DNA from: Pseudonocardia sp. N23
GTDB lineage: Bacteria; Actinomycetota; Actinomycetes; Mycobacteriales; Pseudonocardiaceae
Length of the DNA: 34,248 bases
Reading direction: 5' to 3'
Assembly: GCF_002583555.1 (NCBI RefSeq)
Contig: NZ_BEGX01000109.1
Location: 1 to 34,248 of the forward strand
Both the position numbers and the translations under genes were made by a program. The notes under the pieces are model-generated. The model worked only from the letters and a program-made list of their open reading frames with translations, was not told the origin of the DNA and ran no database searches. Below, piece by piece: positions 23,377-31,217 of the stretch. The first letter of the stretch is position 1, and every line of letters starts with the position of its first letter.

Positions 23377-23502
23377 GTGCAGGTCCGAGGACGCTGCCAG
23401 GGCTGCGGACAGCCCATCGACCTGCCGCCCACCGGCCGGGTGCCGTTGGTGTGTGGGCGGGGCCGGTGCCGGTCGGCATCGCGGTCGAAGGGGGCCGCGT
23501 GA
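23377..23502 (+). CDS. Very small four-cysteine protein (41 aa)
   Basis: The reading frame from GTG 23377 gives VQVRGRCQGCGQPIDLPPTGRVPLVC followed by GRGRC. This is C-x2-C then C-x4-C, a zinc-ribbon-like layout in 41 residues. It starts 3 bases after the preceding stop, with the GGGGAGGG at the end of that gene as a possible ribosome-binding site, and its TGA overlaps the next ATG by one base. The tight packing argues that it is translated even though it is very short. Confidence 0.55.
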   Translation: MQVRGRCQGCGQPIDLPPTGRVPLVCGRGRCRSASRSKGAA

Positions 23503-23804
23503 TGACCCGCGCCGACACCCCGACCAACCCCCGCACCATCGCCCGCCGCGCCACCGCCGCTGCGCGGGAACGCCGGGCCGACAAGGTCGCCCCCGGGTGG
23601 TGGGTCTTCTCCCACGGCCCGAACCTGCTCGGGTCCTGGACCGAGGTCACCACCACGACCCGCTACCGCGACGGGAACCGGCCGATGGTCCGCATGACCG
23701 TCACCGACCCGGCCACCGGCCGGACCGCGACCGTCGAGACCGCAGCGGGCATGCCCGCGTGGTGCCTGACCCCGACCGAGGCCCGCCGCGCGGGTTTGAC
23801 CTGA
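23502..23804 (+). CDS. AICE-associated protein of unknown function (100 aa)
   Basis: Not recognised. The N-terminus is Ala/Arg rich (ADTPTNPRTIARRATAAARERRADKVAPGWWVFSHGPNLLGSW). The middle has alternating beta-like strands (TEVTTTTRYRDGNRPMVRMTVTDPATGRTATVETAAGMPAWCLTPTEARRAGL). There is no signal peptide or membrane segment. ATG 23502 overlaps the previous stop (TGATG), and GAAGGGGG lies 7-14 bases upstream. It is a member of the small-gene cluster before the Spd-type membrane protein; a hairpin follows its stop. Confidence 0.6.
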   Translation: MTRADTPTNPRTIARRATAAARERRADKVAPGWWVFSHGPNLLGSWTEVTTTTRYRDGNRPMVRMTVTDPATGRTATVETAAGMPAWCLTPTEARRAGLT

Positions 23805-23808
23805 CCCC

Positions 23809-23857
23809 GCCCCTGGCCTGGCGGATCGACTTGGCGGAAGAGCGCCGGGCCAGGGGC
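23809..23857 (+). terminator. 15-bp hairpin inside the transfer operon
   Basis: Arms 23809-23823 and 23843-23857 (GCCCCTGGCC core) pair over 15 bases with one G-T wobble, loop 19 bases, starting 5 bases after the preceding stop. It separates the small-protein genes from the membrane and translocase genes and could attenuate read-through so that transfer proteins are made at lower levels. Confidence 0.55.
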
Positions 23858-23919
23858 CATGACCCCCATCCACCGCACCGCACCCGCAGCGCGGGTCGGA
23901 CGGTCTCAGGAGGACCCGA

Positions 23920-24855
23920 ATGCTAGGCACCATCACCACCGAGCAACACCCGGACCGACCCGCGACCGATCCGACCGCGGGGAAGGGGAGCGCGTACCCG
24001 GTCGACGTCGCGACGCTGATCGAGCGGGTCCGTGCCCTTGCAGCCGAGCGAGGCGGGCTGCCCACGCAGAACCGGATCATGACCGAGTTCCGGGTCGGCC
24101 GGCCCAAGGCCGCCGCCGCCCTGGCCGCGCTCACCGCACCCGACACCGAGACAACAGCACTCGACAGCCGCGCGGGTCAGGTCGACGGTCCGGGCGCGGC
24201 CGCGGTCCGACACCTGCACAGCGTCGCCGCCGACGACGACGAGGACCCGGCATTGCCGCAGGCCACGCAGGATGCGGACGCACCGGACGCGCCCGCCGGG
24301 CCTGTGGACGTGGCGGCCGAATCGACGACTGCACGGGCTGGTGTCGATGTCGCCCCGGCGCCTGTCGAGCCTCCCGCCGAGACGCCGGGTCCGGTGGCCG
24401 GGTGGCGGGGTCGGGTGCGGGCCTGGCCGCTGGTCCTGATCGCCGCAGGCGCGTTCGTCGCCATCTGGGGCGGCTGGGTCGGCCTCGGGGAACTGGCCGG
24501 GTTCGGCCCCATCCGACTCCTCCCGGGGATCGCCGACCACTGGGTCATCAACTCCGCCATCACCCTCCCGCTCGGCGTCGAGGCCTACGCCGCCTACGCG
24601 CTGCGGGTGTGGCTGGCCGGGCAGACCCGATCACGACGGGCCCGGCTGTTCGCCGCCCGCTCCGCGGTCGGCGCGCTGGTCCTCGGGGCGCTCGGCCAGG
24701 TCGCCTACCACGTCATGACCGCCGCCGGGATCACCGTCGCGCCGTGGTGGATCACCACGTTCGTCTCGGTGCTGCCGGTGGTCGTTCTCGGCTGCGGCGC
24801 CGCGCTCACACACCTACTCCACGACGGCCAGGACGATGCGGAGGTCCAGCGATGA
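23920..24855 (+). CDS. Spd-type (plasmid spread) membrane protein, DUF2637-like (311 aa)
   Basis: The N-terminal ~75 residues contain a helix-turn-helix-like stretch (VDVATLIERVRALAAERGGLPTQNRIMTEFRVGRPKAAAALAAL). Then comes an acidic, Ala/Pro-rich linker (to ~160), then four membrane helices: WPLVLIAAGAFVAIWGGWVGLGELAGFG, a second around INSAITLPLGVEAYAAYALRVWLAG, a third in VGALVLGALGQVAYHVMTAAG, and a fourth in ITTFVSVLPVVVLGCGAALTHLL. Proteins of this layout sit next to the Tra translocase in AICEs and Streptomyces plasmids and take part in intramycelial spread. AGGAGG (23909-23914) supports ATG 23920. The stop overlaps the translocase start (ATGA), so the two are coupled. Confidence 0.75.
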   Translation: MLGTITTEQHPDRPATDPTAGKGSAYPVDVATLIERVRALAAERGGLPTQNRIMTEFRVGRPKAAAALAALTAPDTETTALDSRAGQVDGPGAAAVRHLHSVAADDDEDPALPQATQDADAPDAPAGPVDVAAESTTARAGVDVAPAPVEPPAETPGPVAGWRGRVRAWPLVLIAAGAFVAIWGGWVGLGELAGFGPIRLLPGIADHWVINSAITLPLGVEAYAAYALRVWLAGQTRSRRARLFAARSAVGALVLGALGQVAYHVMTAAGITVAPWWITTFVSVLPVVVLGCGAALTHLLHDGQDDAEVQR

Positions 24856-27146
24856 GCAGCACCACGTTCGACGACCACGGCCCGACGCCCGACGAGGGTC
24901 CCGGCCATGACAACGTGATCAGCTTCCGACGCCCGCAGCCTGCCGGGCCGGTGGCCGACGACGCCGAGCCGCTGCCGCTGGTCGTGGACGGCCAGGTCCT
25001 CGACGACCGGGACGACACGGCCGAGGCGGGGCAGGCGCTCGATAGGCCGCGGGCGGGCGACCGTCTGCCCGTGCTGCGCCGCGCGGGCCGGACCGCGGCC
25101 CGCGGCACCGTCCACGTGATCACCACGGCCCGCCTCGTCGCCACTCATCAGCACACCCGCGCGGCGGGGAAGGCGTTGGGCCGCAACCTCTGGTACCCGA
25201 TCGCCGGGGCCGGGATCGCCGCCGCCCGCTGGCGCGACGCCCACGGCGCGAACCGGTACGAGCGGATGATGCGCGCCGCCGAGATCGCCGGGGACCGCGA
25301 GGCGCTGTTGGAGTGGGAGGCCCGCGACGCCGCGGAGAAGGCCCGCCGCCACGCCCGCGTCATGGACTGGATCACCTCACCGCTCGTGCTGGTCAAGGCG
25401 TTCGCCATCGCCACCGTGTCCTTCACGATGCTGCTGCTCGGACTCGGGGTGATCCTGGCCGTCGCGGACTCCGACATCTCCCAGGTCCTCGCCCCGATCA
25501 TCGGGGTGATCGACCTCGTCCGGTGGGTCGCCTGGTTCCTCACCGCGTACGGGGCGTTCCTGCTGCTCACCGGCACCGCGGGCGCACTGGCCTGGCTGTG
25601 GGCACTCGGACGCCGCCACACCGAGCCGCCCGCCTGGATCGCGCCCACCGCGTCCGACGACGGCCCGGCCCGGGACGTGGTGCCAGACGAGGGCGCGATC
25701 ATAGCCGCGCTGCGCAACCTCAACCTCCCGCCGCTCACCCGCAAGCTCAAGGAGGGCTGGACGCCCCGATGGGTCCTCGGGACCGGCCGCGACGGGCGGG
25801 GGTGGCGCACACAGCTCGAGCTTCCGCCCGGCGTCACCGTCGAGATGATCAACGACCGCAAGACCGTGCTGGCCCACAACCTGGTCCGGCTGCCCGTCGA
25901 GGTCTGGCCCACTGAGCCCAAGAACCTGCCCGGCGTGCTGGACCTGTGGGTAGCCGACCAGGGTCTGTTGACCGGGCCGGTGGACCCGTACCCGCTGCTC
26001 GGCGAGGGCACCACCGACTACTTCAAGGGCGTGCCGGTCGGGATCGACCAGCGCGGCGACGTGGTCACGGGCAAGTTGATGGCCGCGAACTACGCCGCCG
26101 CCGGGATCATGGGGTCCGGGAAGACGTCGCTGGTGATCAACCTGCTGTGCGGGGCGATCCTGGACCCGCTGGTGGACGTGGACGTGTACTGCATGGCGTT
26201 CAACGTCGACTACGACCCGCTGCGCCCGCGGCTGCGGACGCTGGTCAAGGGCGACGAGGACGAACACATCACCGCCGCGATCGACGCCTTGCGGGAGCTG
26301 CGGTCGGAGGTGACTGCGCGGGGGAAGATTCTGGCTGAGCTCGGCGGGGACGAGACCAAGCTGACCCGCGAGATCGCCGAACGCGACCAGCGGATGCGGC
26401 CCCGCGTTGTGGTGTTCGACGAGTGCCAGGAACTGTTCCGCCACGAGCAGTTCGGCGAGGAAGCCAAGCAGCTCGCGATCAAGGTGATGATGAAGGCCCG
26501 CAAGTGCGGCATCACCCTGCTGTTCGTCACCCCGGCCCCCTCGGCGGACAGCCTGCCGCGCGACCTCGCCAAGACCGTCTCGCACCGGGTGTGTTTCGCG
26601 ATCGGTGACCACCAGGGCAACGACGCCATCCTCGGCACCGGCGCCCACCGCCAGGGCATCACCGCCACGCACCTCGTCCCAGGTGAGGACGTCGGCACGG
26701 CGATGGCGTCTGGGTTCGGCCCACGGCCGGGGCTCCTGCGGACCTTCTACATCCGCCGGGACAAGACGGTGGACCAGCTCTCCCCGATCGTCGCCCGCGC
26801 CCTGGCCCTGCGCGAGGCGGCCGGGATCAGCGACACCCCTGCCGCCCCTGTCGAGCCCGTGGCGGTGCTCGATCCGCTGGCCGACATCGCCGCCGTCCTG
26901 GCCGGGTCCAAGCGGCTCCGCACCCAAGAGGTGCTGTCGCTGCTGGCGGCCCGCAACCGGCCGGCCTACGGGGCGTGGACGTTCGAGCGGCTCGCCACCG
27001 AGCTGCCCGACGGCGCCAAGCCCTACAAGTCCGGCGGGGTCATGGTCGTGAGCGCGGACCGGGTCGCCGAGGCCATCGCCGACCGCGACGCCGAGGACAT
27101 CACGGACGGTGACGGCGAGGACGGCACGTCGGGTGTCGCGGGCTGA
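24852..27146 (+). CDS. FtsK/SpoIIIE-like conjugal DNA translocase (TraSA-type)
   Basis: A motor (764 aa) that pumps double-stranded DNA between cells during AICE transfer. The N-terminal ~170 residues are soluble and probably disordered at first. Two membrane regions follow, at ~173-205 (SPLVLVKAFAIATVSFTMLLLGLGVILAV) and ~220-255 (WVAWFLTAYGAFLLLTGTAGALAWLWALG). The ATPase domain has Walker A G418-IMGSGKTS-426 and Walker B RVVVFDECQE with D523/E524. The C-terminal ~70 residues (VLAGSKRLRTQEVLSLLAARNRPAYGAWTFERLATEL) form a winged helix like FtsK gamma, which in Streptomyces TraB reads short clt repeats. The start is coupled to the preceding gene by ATGA. No clt-type repeat was identified with confidence. 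Confidence 0.9.
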   Translation: MSSTTFDDHGPTPDEGPGHDNVISFRRPQPAGPVADDAEPLPLVVDGQVLDDRDDTAEAGQALDRPRAGDRLPVLRRAGRTAARGTVHVITTARLVATHQHTRAAGKALGRNLWYPIAGAGIAAARWRDAHGANRYERMMRAAEIAGDREALLEWEARDAAEKARRHARVMDWITSPLVLVKAFAIATVSFTMLLLGLGVILAVADSDISQVLAPIIGVIDLVRWVAWFLTAYGAFLLLTGTAGALAWLWALGRRHTEPPAWIAPTASDDGPARDVVPDEGAIIAALRNLNLPPLTRKLKEGWTPRWVLGTGRDGRGWRTQLELPPGVTVEMINDRKTVLAHNLVRLPVEVWPTEPKNLPGVLDLWVADQGLLTGPVDPYPLLGEGTTDYFKGVPVGIDQRGDVVTGKLMAANYAAAGIMGSGKTSLVINLLCGAILDPLVDVDVYCMAFNVDYDPLRPRLRTLVKGDEDEHITAAIDALRELRSEVTARGKILAELGGDETKLTREIAERDQRMRPRVVVFDECQELFRHEQFGEEAKQLAIKVMMKARKCGITLLFVTPAPSADSLPRDLAKTVSHRVCFAIGDHQGNDAILGTGAHRQGITATHLVPGEDVGTAMASGFGPRPGLLRTFYIRRDKTVDQLSPIVARALALREAAGISDTPAAPVEPVAVLDPLADIAAVLAGSKRLRTQEVLSLLAARNRPAYGAWTFERLATELPDGAKPYKSGGVMVVSADRVAEAIADRDAEDITDGDGEDGTSGVAG

Positions 27147-27377
27147 GGGAGGTCACGGGGAGTCGGGGAGTTCTCCCTCACCGCCTCCCCGCCCCCTCCT
27201 CCCCGACCTGATCAGCAACGACAGCCCTCGGGGAGGCCGGGGACCCGCCCTCGTCTGACCTGCTGAAAGCCCCGAAACACGGGATCGAGCCGCCACCTGG
27301 CGGCTCCCTCCCTCCCCTCCGCACGCCCCCGCACGACTACCGAGCGTGAGTAGTCGGTGACGACGAGGACGGACCCG
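27147..27377. promoter_or_regulatory. Intergenic region between the transfer and replication genes
   Basis: This 231-base gap is pyrimidine-rich and has a hairpin GAGCCGCCA-CC-TGGCGGCTC (27287-27306) and an inverted repeat CGACTAC-n9-GTAGTCG (27334-27340 and 27350-27356) that ends 21 bases before the primase start. The first may be a terminator for the tra operon and the second an operator. No gene is visible, and no clear promoter hexamers were found. Confidence 0.45.
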
Positions 27378-28346
27378 ATGACCACACCCACCGTGCACAC
27401 CTCGCCTGCGCAACGGGCCCGTATCGCGGGCTGGCTCGACCTCGCCGCCCGCGGCTGGGCCTTGTTCCCCGTGCTGCCGGGCCGCAAGCAACCCGCCATC
27501 CGCTCATGGGAGCAGCGCGCCACGACGAACCCGGACCGCATCGAGCTGTTCTTCACCACCCACCCCGACCACAACGCCGGGATCGCTGTCGGCCCGTCGG
27601 GGCTGCTCGTCGTCGACTGCGACACCCCCAAGCCCGACCAGACCGACGGCACCGAGGCCGGCCGGGACGGCTGGGACGGCTGGGACGTCCTGCACGCGAT
27701 GGCCGACGGCCGCGGTGGAGTCCCGGCCACCTGGACCGTGACCACGCCCTCGGGCGGGCGTCACCTGTACTTCCGCGCCCCCGACCCGGTGGCGGGCCAG
27801 GCCGCGCTCGGCAACACCAGCCGGACGCTCGGGCCGATGCTCGACACCCGCGGCAAGGGTGGGCAAGTCCTCGCCCCGGGAAGCCGACTCCCGAACGGCG
27901 CCTATCAACTCGCCGACGACACCGCCCCCGCCCGACTGCCCGGGTGGATCACCTGGCGACTCACGATGCGCCGCCCTGCGGCCGCCTCAGCGCCCCCTGT
28001 AGCGCCGCCCGTGGCCCTGGGGTACCGGTCGGTCTACGTGGCCGCGATCGTCCGCGCCGAGCTGGCACGGGTCCGCTCGGCCGGGCGGGGCGGGCACAAC
28101 GCCGCGGTGTTCACCGCCGCCCGCGCCCTCGGGCAGCTCGTCGGCGCCGGGGTCCTCGACCACCACGCCGCCGAGGCCGACCTCACCGACGCCGCCGACC
28201 ACATCGTCGGCGGCCCGTGCGACTGCACCGCCCGCGACATCGCCGCGTCGATCACTTCCGGGCTCGCCCACGGCACCCGACGTCCCCGACGACTCCCACC
28301 CCCTGTCGAGGCCATCCGACCCAACCCGCACAAGGAGTCCGCGTGA
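27378..28346 (+). CDS. Bifunctional DNA primase/polymerase (prim-pol, AICE RepPP type)
   Basis: An archaeo-eukaryotic-type primase that starts replication of the excised element (322 aa). The N-terminal prim-pol fold starts AGWLDLAARGWALFPVLPGRKQPAI, has the metal-binding D80-x-D82 (LLVVDCDTP), SGGRHLYF with H129, and the later TRGKGGQVLAPGS strand. The C-terminal ~110 residues are a helical region (AAIVRAELARVRSAGRGGHNAAVFTAARALGQLVGAGVLD) resembling the accessory domain of these primases. ATG 27378 has GAGGA 9 bases upstream; a GTG at 27357 is an alternative. It is coupled (GTGA overlap) to the DUF3631 ATPase, its presumed helicase partner. Confidence 0.88.
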   Translation: MTTPTVHTSPAQRARIAGWLDLAARGWALFPVLPGRKQPAIRSWEQRATTNPDRIELFFTTHPDHNAGIAVGPSGLLVVDCDTPKPDQTDGTEAGRDGWDGWDVLHAMADGRGGVPATWTVTTPSGGRHLYFRAPDPVAGQAALGNTSRTLGPMLDTRGKGGQVLAPGSRLPNGAYQLADDTAPARLPGWITWRLTMRRPAAASAPPVAPPVALGYRSVYVAAIVRAELARVRSAGRGGHNAAVFTAARALGQLVGAGVLDHHAAEADLTDAADHIVGGPCDCTARDIAASITSGLAHGTRRPRRLPPPVEAIRPNPHKESA

Positions 28347-29674
28347 CCACCCCGACCGACTACCCCACCAGCCCGAACCCCGGCGCCGATGGCGCCGTCC
28401 TGCTCGACAGGGTCCGCGCGGCGCTCGCCCGCTACGTCGTCCTTCCCTCCGAAGCCGCCGCCACCGGCATCACGCTGTGGGTCGCCGCGACCCACGCACA
28501 ACCCGCGTGGGCGCACGCCCCACGCCTGGTCATCCGCGGCCCGGAGAAGCGCTGCGGCAAGTCCCGGCTGCTCGACGTCGTCGAGGCCCTGGCCTGGGCC
28601 CCGCTGATCACCGTCAACAGCAGCCCGGCCGCGGTCTATCGGTCGATCACCGCCGACCCGCCCACACTGCTGGTCGACGAGGCGGACACGATCTTCGGCC
28701 CGAAGGCCGACGCCAATGAGGACCTGCGTGGGCTCCTCAACGCCGGGCACCAGCGCAACCGGCCCGCCATCCGCTACGACGCCGCCGCCAACCGCGTCGA
28801 GAAGATCCCCACGTTCGCCATGGCCGCGCTGGCCGGAATCGGGGCCATGCCCGACACCATCGAAGACCGCGCCGTCATCGTCCGGATGCGCCGCCGCGCT
28901 GATGGGGAGACCGTCTCGCCCTACCGCCACCGCCGAGACCGCCCCGCACTGCGCACGCTCGCCGACGAACTCCACGGCTGGTTGCGCGGCGACCTCGCCG
29001 AGCTGGAACGGGCCGAGCCGGTCATGCCCGTCGAGGACCGCGCCGCCGACACCTGGGAGCCCCTGATCGTCGTCGCCGACCACGCGGGCGGGCCCTGGCC
29101 CGACCACGCCCGCGCCGCCGTCCTCGCCCTGCAGAGCGAGGCCGCCGACAACACCGACACCTCCGACCGCGTTCGGCTGCTCGTCGATGTCCACGCGGCG
29201 TTCGGGGACGAGGACGCCATTCCGACCGCGACCCTGCTGCAGCGGCTCAAAGCCGACCAGGAAGCTCCGTGGGGCGAGTACGGGCACAACGGGCTGACGT
29301 CGATGAAGCTCGGGGTGCTGCTCCGGGAGTTCGACGTCCGCTCCGACACCATCCGATTCCCCGGGACCGGGCAGGCCAAGGGCTACCACCGCCGCGACTT
29401 CCACGACGCCTGGCGCCGCTACAGCCCCCAGGTCCTCGACGACCCCGCCACGGCCGAGAGGGAGAGCCGTACCAGCCGTACCAGCCTCAACACCGCAGGT
29501 CAGAGCGGTACGGCTTCCCCTGCTGGTACGGCTCAAGCCGTACCACCTGCGGGCACTGGTACGGCTCAAGCCGTACCACCCCAACAAGCCGTACCGGGGC
29601 TGACCTGGGAAAACGAGGCTGGTACGGCTGGTACGGCTTCCCCTCACCTTCGGATCGTCGGCGGTGACAGATGA
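28343..29674 (+). CDS. DUF3631-domain ATPase (putative replicative helicase of the AICE)
   Basis: A P-loop protein (443 aa) with Walker A GPEKRCGKS (66-74) and Walker B TLLVDEADTIF (D112/E113), followed by RNRPAIRYD and FAMAALAGIGAMPDTIEDRAVIVRMRRR, the characteristic block of DUF3631 proteins. Residues ~330-370 form a DNA-binding-like C-terminal module (LGVLLREFDVRSDTIRFPGTGQAKGYHRRDFHDAWRRY). From residue 375 the tail is disordered and repetitive (GTAQAVPP, SRTSRTS, AGTAGTAS) because it is encoded by an array of a 9-bp motif in both orientations. The GTG start overlaps the primase stop by 4 bases, and the stop overlaps the xis ATG. Helicase activity is inferred from genetic context. Confidence 0.85.
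   Translation: MTTPTDYPTSPNPGADGAVLLDRVRAALARYVVLPSEAAATGITLWVAATHAQPAWAHAPRLVIRGPEKRCGKSRLLDVVEALAWAPLITVNSSPAAVYRSITADPPTLLVDEADTIFGPKADANEDLRGLLNAGHQRNRPAIRYDAAANRVEKIPTFAMAALAGIGAMPDTIEDRAVIVRMRRRADGETVSPYRHRRDRPALRTLADELHGWLRGDLAELERAEPVMPVEDRAADTWEPLIVVADHAGGPWPDHARAAVLALQSEAADNTDTSDRVRLLVDVHAAFGDEDAIPTATLLQRLKADQEAPWGEYGHNGLTSMKLGVLLREFDVRSDTIRFPGTGQAKGYHRRDFHDAWRRYSPQVLDDPATAERESRTSRTSLNTAGQSGTASPAGTAQAVPPAGTGTAQAVPPQQAVPGLTWENEAGTAGTASPHLRIVGGDR
29465..29638. repeat. Iteron-like array: ten copies of AGCCGTACC in both orientations inside the DUF3631 gene
   Basis: AGCCGTACC occurs at 29465, 29474, 29536, 29569 and 29587; its complement GGTACGGCT occurs at 29507, 29525, 29558, 29621 and 29630 (start positions). 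Two copies are arranged as the palindrome GGTACGGCT-CA-AGCCGTACC (29525-29544 and 29558-29577), and two pairs are back-to-back direct repeats with a 9-base period. I found no copy elsewhere in the element. The cluster has the features of an initiator-binding origin: repeated short sites, hairpins, and a position next to the replication genes. Confidence 0.9.
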
Positions 29675-29892
29675 CCGGTCGTGGTGCGTCGGCCGGGGTG
29701 GTCCGTCCTCTCCCGGAACGGCTTTGGACCCCCGATGACGTGGCGAGCTATCTCGGTGTTCCGGTGCAGACGCTCTATCAGTGGCGTCGCTGCCGCACCG
29801 GACCGCCCGCACGAAGGGTCGGCCGCCACCTCCGCTACGACCCGGCGGCTGTTCATGACTGGTTCCTCGGACTCGACGAAAACGCTGGATAG
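29671..29892 (+). CDS. xis: Excisionase (MerR-like helix-turn-helix, 73 aa)
   Basis: A recombination directionality factor that helps the integrase excise the element. The central part LWTPDDVASYLGVPVQTLYQWRRCRTGPPARRVGRHLRYDPAAVHDWF is the HTH_17/excisionase winged helix, with the basic wing GRHLRYDP. It overlaps the DUF3631 stop (ATGA) and ends 10 bases before int, so replication, excision and integration genes form one transcription unit. The length is typical of AICE Xis proteins. Confidence 0.88.
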   Translation: MTGRGASAGVVRPLPERLWTPDDVASYLGVPVQTLYQWRRCRTGPPARRVGRHLRYDPAAVHDWFLGLDENAG

Positions 29893-29902
29893 GGGCGCCG
29901 CC

Positions 29903-31165
29903 ATGGGACATGTGCAGGATCGCTGGTGGAAAGAAGTCGGCAAGGACGAGCGTGGGCGGCCGGTCCGCGAAAAGACGAGCGGCCACGGCAAGGGAATGCG
30001 CTACCGGGTGCGCTATATCGACCCCGACAACAAGGAGCGTTCCAAGTCGTTCGCCGACGGCAACAAGCGCGCCGCGGAGAACTGGCTCGTCGAGGTTGAG
30101 AACGACAAGAACAAGGGCTCCTATCTGGATCCGACCGCAGGCCGCGTGACGTTCAAGGCGTTCGCCGACTCATGGTTGTCTGCTCAGACGTTCGACGAGT
30201 CGACGCGATCGGCAGTGGAGACGCGGCTGCGTGTCCACGTCTATCCGTACTTCGGTGATCGGGAGCTGCGCGCGATCGGTCCGAGCGTTGTGCAGAGCTG
30301 GGTGCGGCAGTTGCAGCAACGGGGGCTGGCTGAGACATACCGACGGACGATCTTCGCGAACGTGTCGGGCGTCTTCACAGCGGCTATCGACGACGAAAGG
30401 CTGCGTCGGAATCCGTGCGCGGCGAAGTCGGTGACTCGGCCGCGCGGGGAGTACCCGAAGATCACGCCTTGGGAGACGGAGAAAGTCGCGCGGGTGCGGC
30501 ATGAGATCGGGGAGCGCTACCGCCTTCTCGTCTCGATTGGGGCCGGGTGCGGACTCCGGCAAGGCGAGGCGTTCGGGTTGTCCCCCGACGACATCGACTT
30601 GGAGGCCAAGATGATTCGTGTCGTTCGGCAAGTCAAGTTGTTGAACGGGAAGTTCGTCTTCGCCCCTCCGAAGCACGGTCGAGTGCGAGACGTGCCACTT
30701 CCGTCTTCGGTCGCGGCTGCTATCAGAGAGCACCTGAAGACGTACAAGCCCGTTGCATTCACGTTGCCGTGGCGCGATCTGACCGGAAAGGCGACCACTG
30801 TGCCGCTGCTGACCTGGACTCGTGAGCGCGGCACGTTGAATCGCAACTCGTTCAACCACCACGTGTGGAAGCCCGCGCTGCGGGCGGCCGGCGTCGCCAA
30901 CCCGCAACGGAGTGACGGCTTCCACGCGCTGCGCCACTTCTATGCCTCTGTGCTGCTCGACGGCGGAGAGTCGATCAAAGCGCTGTCTGAGTACCTGGGA
31001 CATGCGGACCCGGGCTTCACGCTCCGCACCTACACGCACCTGATGCCGTCGAGTGCAGAGCGGACCCGGCGGGCCGTGGACGCCGTCCTGGGCGCCAACG
31101 CGGAAGGCCCGGCCTCCCCGCTTGTGGGCGGGGAGACCGGGCCTCCGGAGGCTCTGACGGCCTAG
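29903..31165 (+). CDS. int: Tyrosine recombinase (AICE integrase, 420 aa)
   Basis: This enzyme catalyses site-specific insertion at and excision from the glnA 3' end. The N-terminal part has an AP2-like DNA-binding arm domain (YRVRYIDPDNKERSKSFADGNKRAAENWL) and a SAM-like core-binding domain (residues ~80-180). The catalytic domain has R219 (GLRQGEAFGL), K257 (PPKHGRVRDVPL), H341-x-x-R344 (HALRHFYASVLLDGG), H367 (LGHADPGFTLRTYTH) and the nucleophile Y377. ATG 29903 has AGGGG 8 bases upstream. The C-terminal tail (EGPASPLVGGETGPPEALTA) is encoded by a 17-bp hairpin with one mismatch (31105-31121 and 31128-31144). It ends 52 bases from attR, as expected for an integrase next to its att site. 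Confidence 0.95.
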   Translation: MGHVQDRWWKEVGKDERGRPVREKTSGHGKGMRYRVRYIDPDNKERSKSFADGNKRAAENWLVEVENDKNKGSYLDPTAGRVTFKAFADSWLSAQTFDESTRSAVETRLRVHVYPYFGDRELRAIGPSVVQSWVRQLQQRGLAETYRRTIFANVSGVFTAAIDDERLRRNPCAAKSVTRPRGEYPKITPWETEKVARVRHEIGERYRLLVSIGAGCGLRQGEAFGLSPDDIDLEAKMIRVVRQVKLLNGKFVFAPPKHGRVRDVPLPSSVAAAIREHLKTYKPVAFTLPWRDLTGKATTVPLLTWTRERGTLNRNSFNHHVWKPALRAAGVANPQRSDGFHALRHFYASVLLDGGESIKALSEYLGHADPGFTLRTYTHLMPSSAERTRRAVDAVLGANAEGPASPLVGGETGPPEALTA

Positions 31166-31181
31166 TGACGGCCTGACCACG

Positions 31182-31212
31182 GCTCCTGACCGGCTTTTGG
31201 CTGGTCAGGAGC
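31182..31212. terminator. Bidirectional hairpin between int and glnA, carried by the element
   Basis: GCTCCTGACC (31182-31191) pairs with GGTCAGGAGC (31203-31212) around an 11-base loop that includes TTTT. It lies 16 bases after the int stop and, on the other strand, 9 bases after the glnA stop. It lies on the element side of attR, so it can end both int and glnA transcripts. The right arm also holds the candidate integrase arm site GCTGGTCAG. Confidence 0.7.
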
Positions 31213-31217
31213 TATGT

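Noticed and set aside
29465..29638. A CRISPR array
   Set aside because: The repeat is only 9 bp, occurs in both orientations, and the spacing is irregular (0 to ~35 bases) with no cas genes nearby.
31105..31144. A separate terminator after int
   Set aside because: The 17-bp stem lies inside the int coding end, and its bases are explained as coding for the tail; it may affect the RNA, but the hairpin at 31182-31212 is the better terminator.
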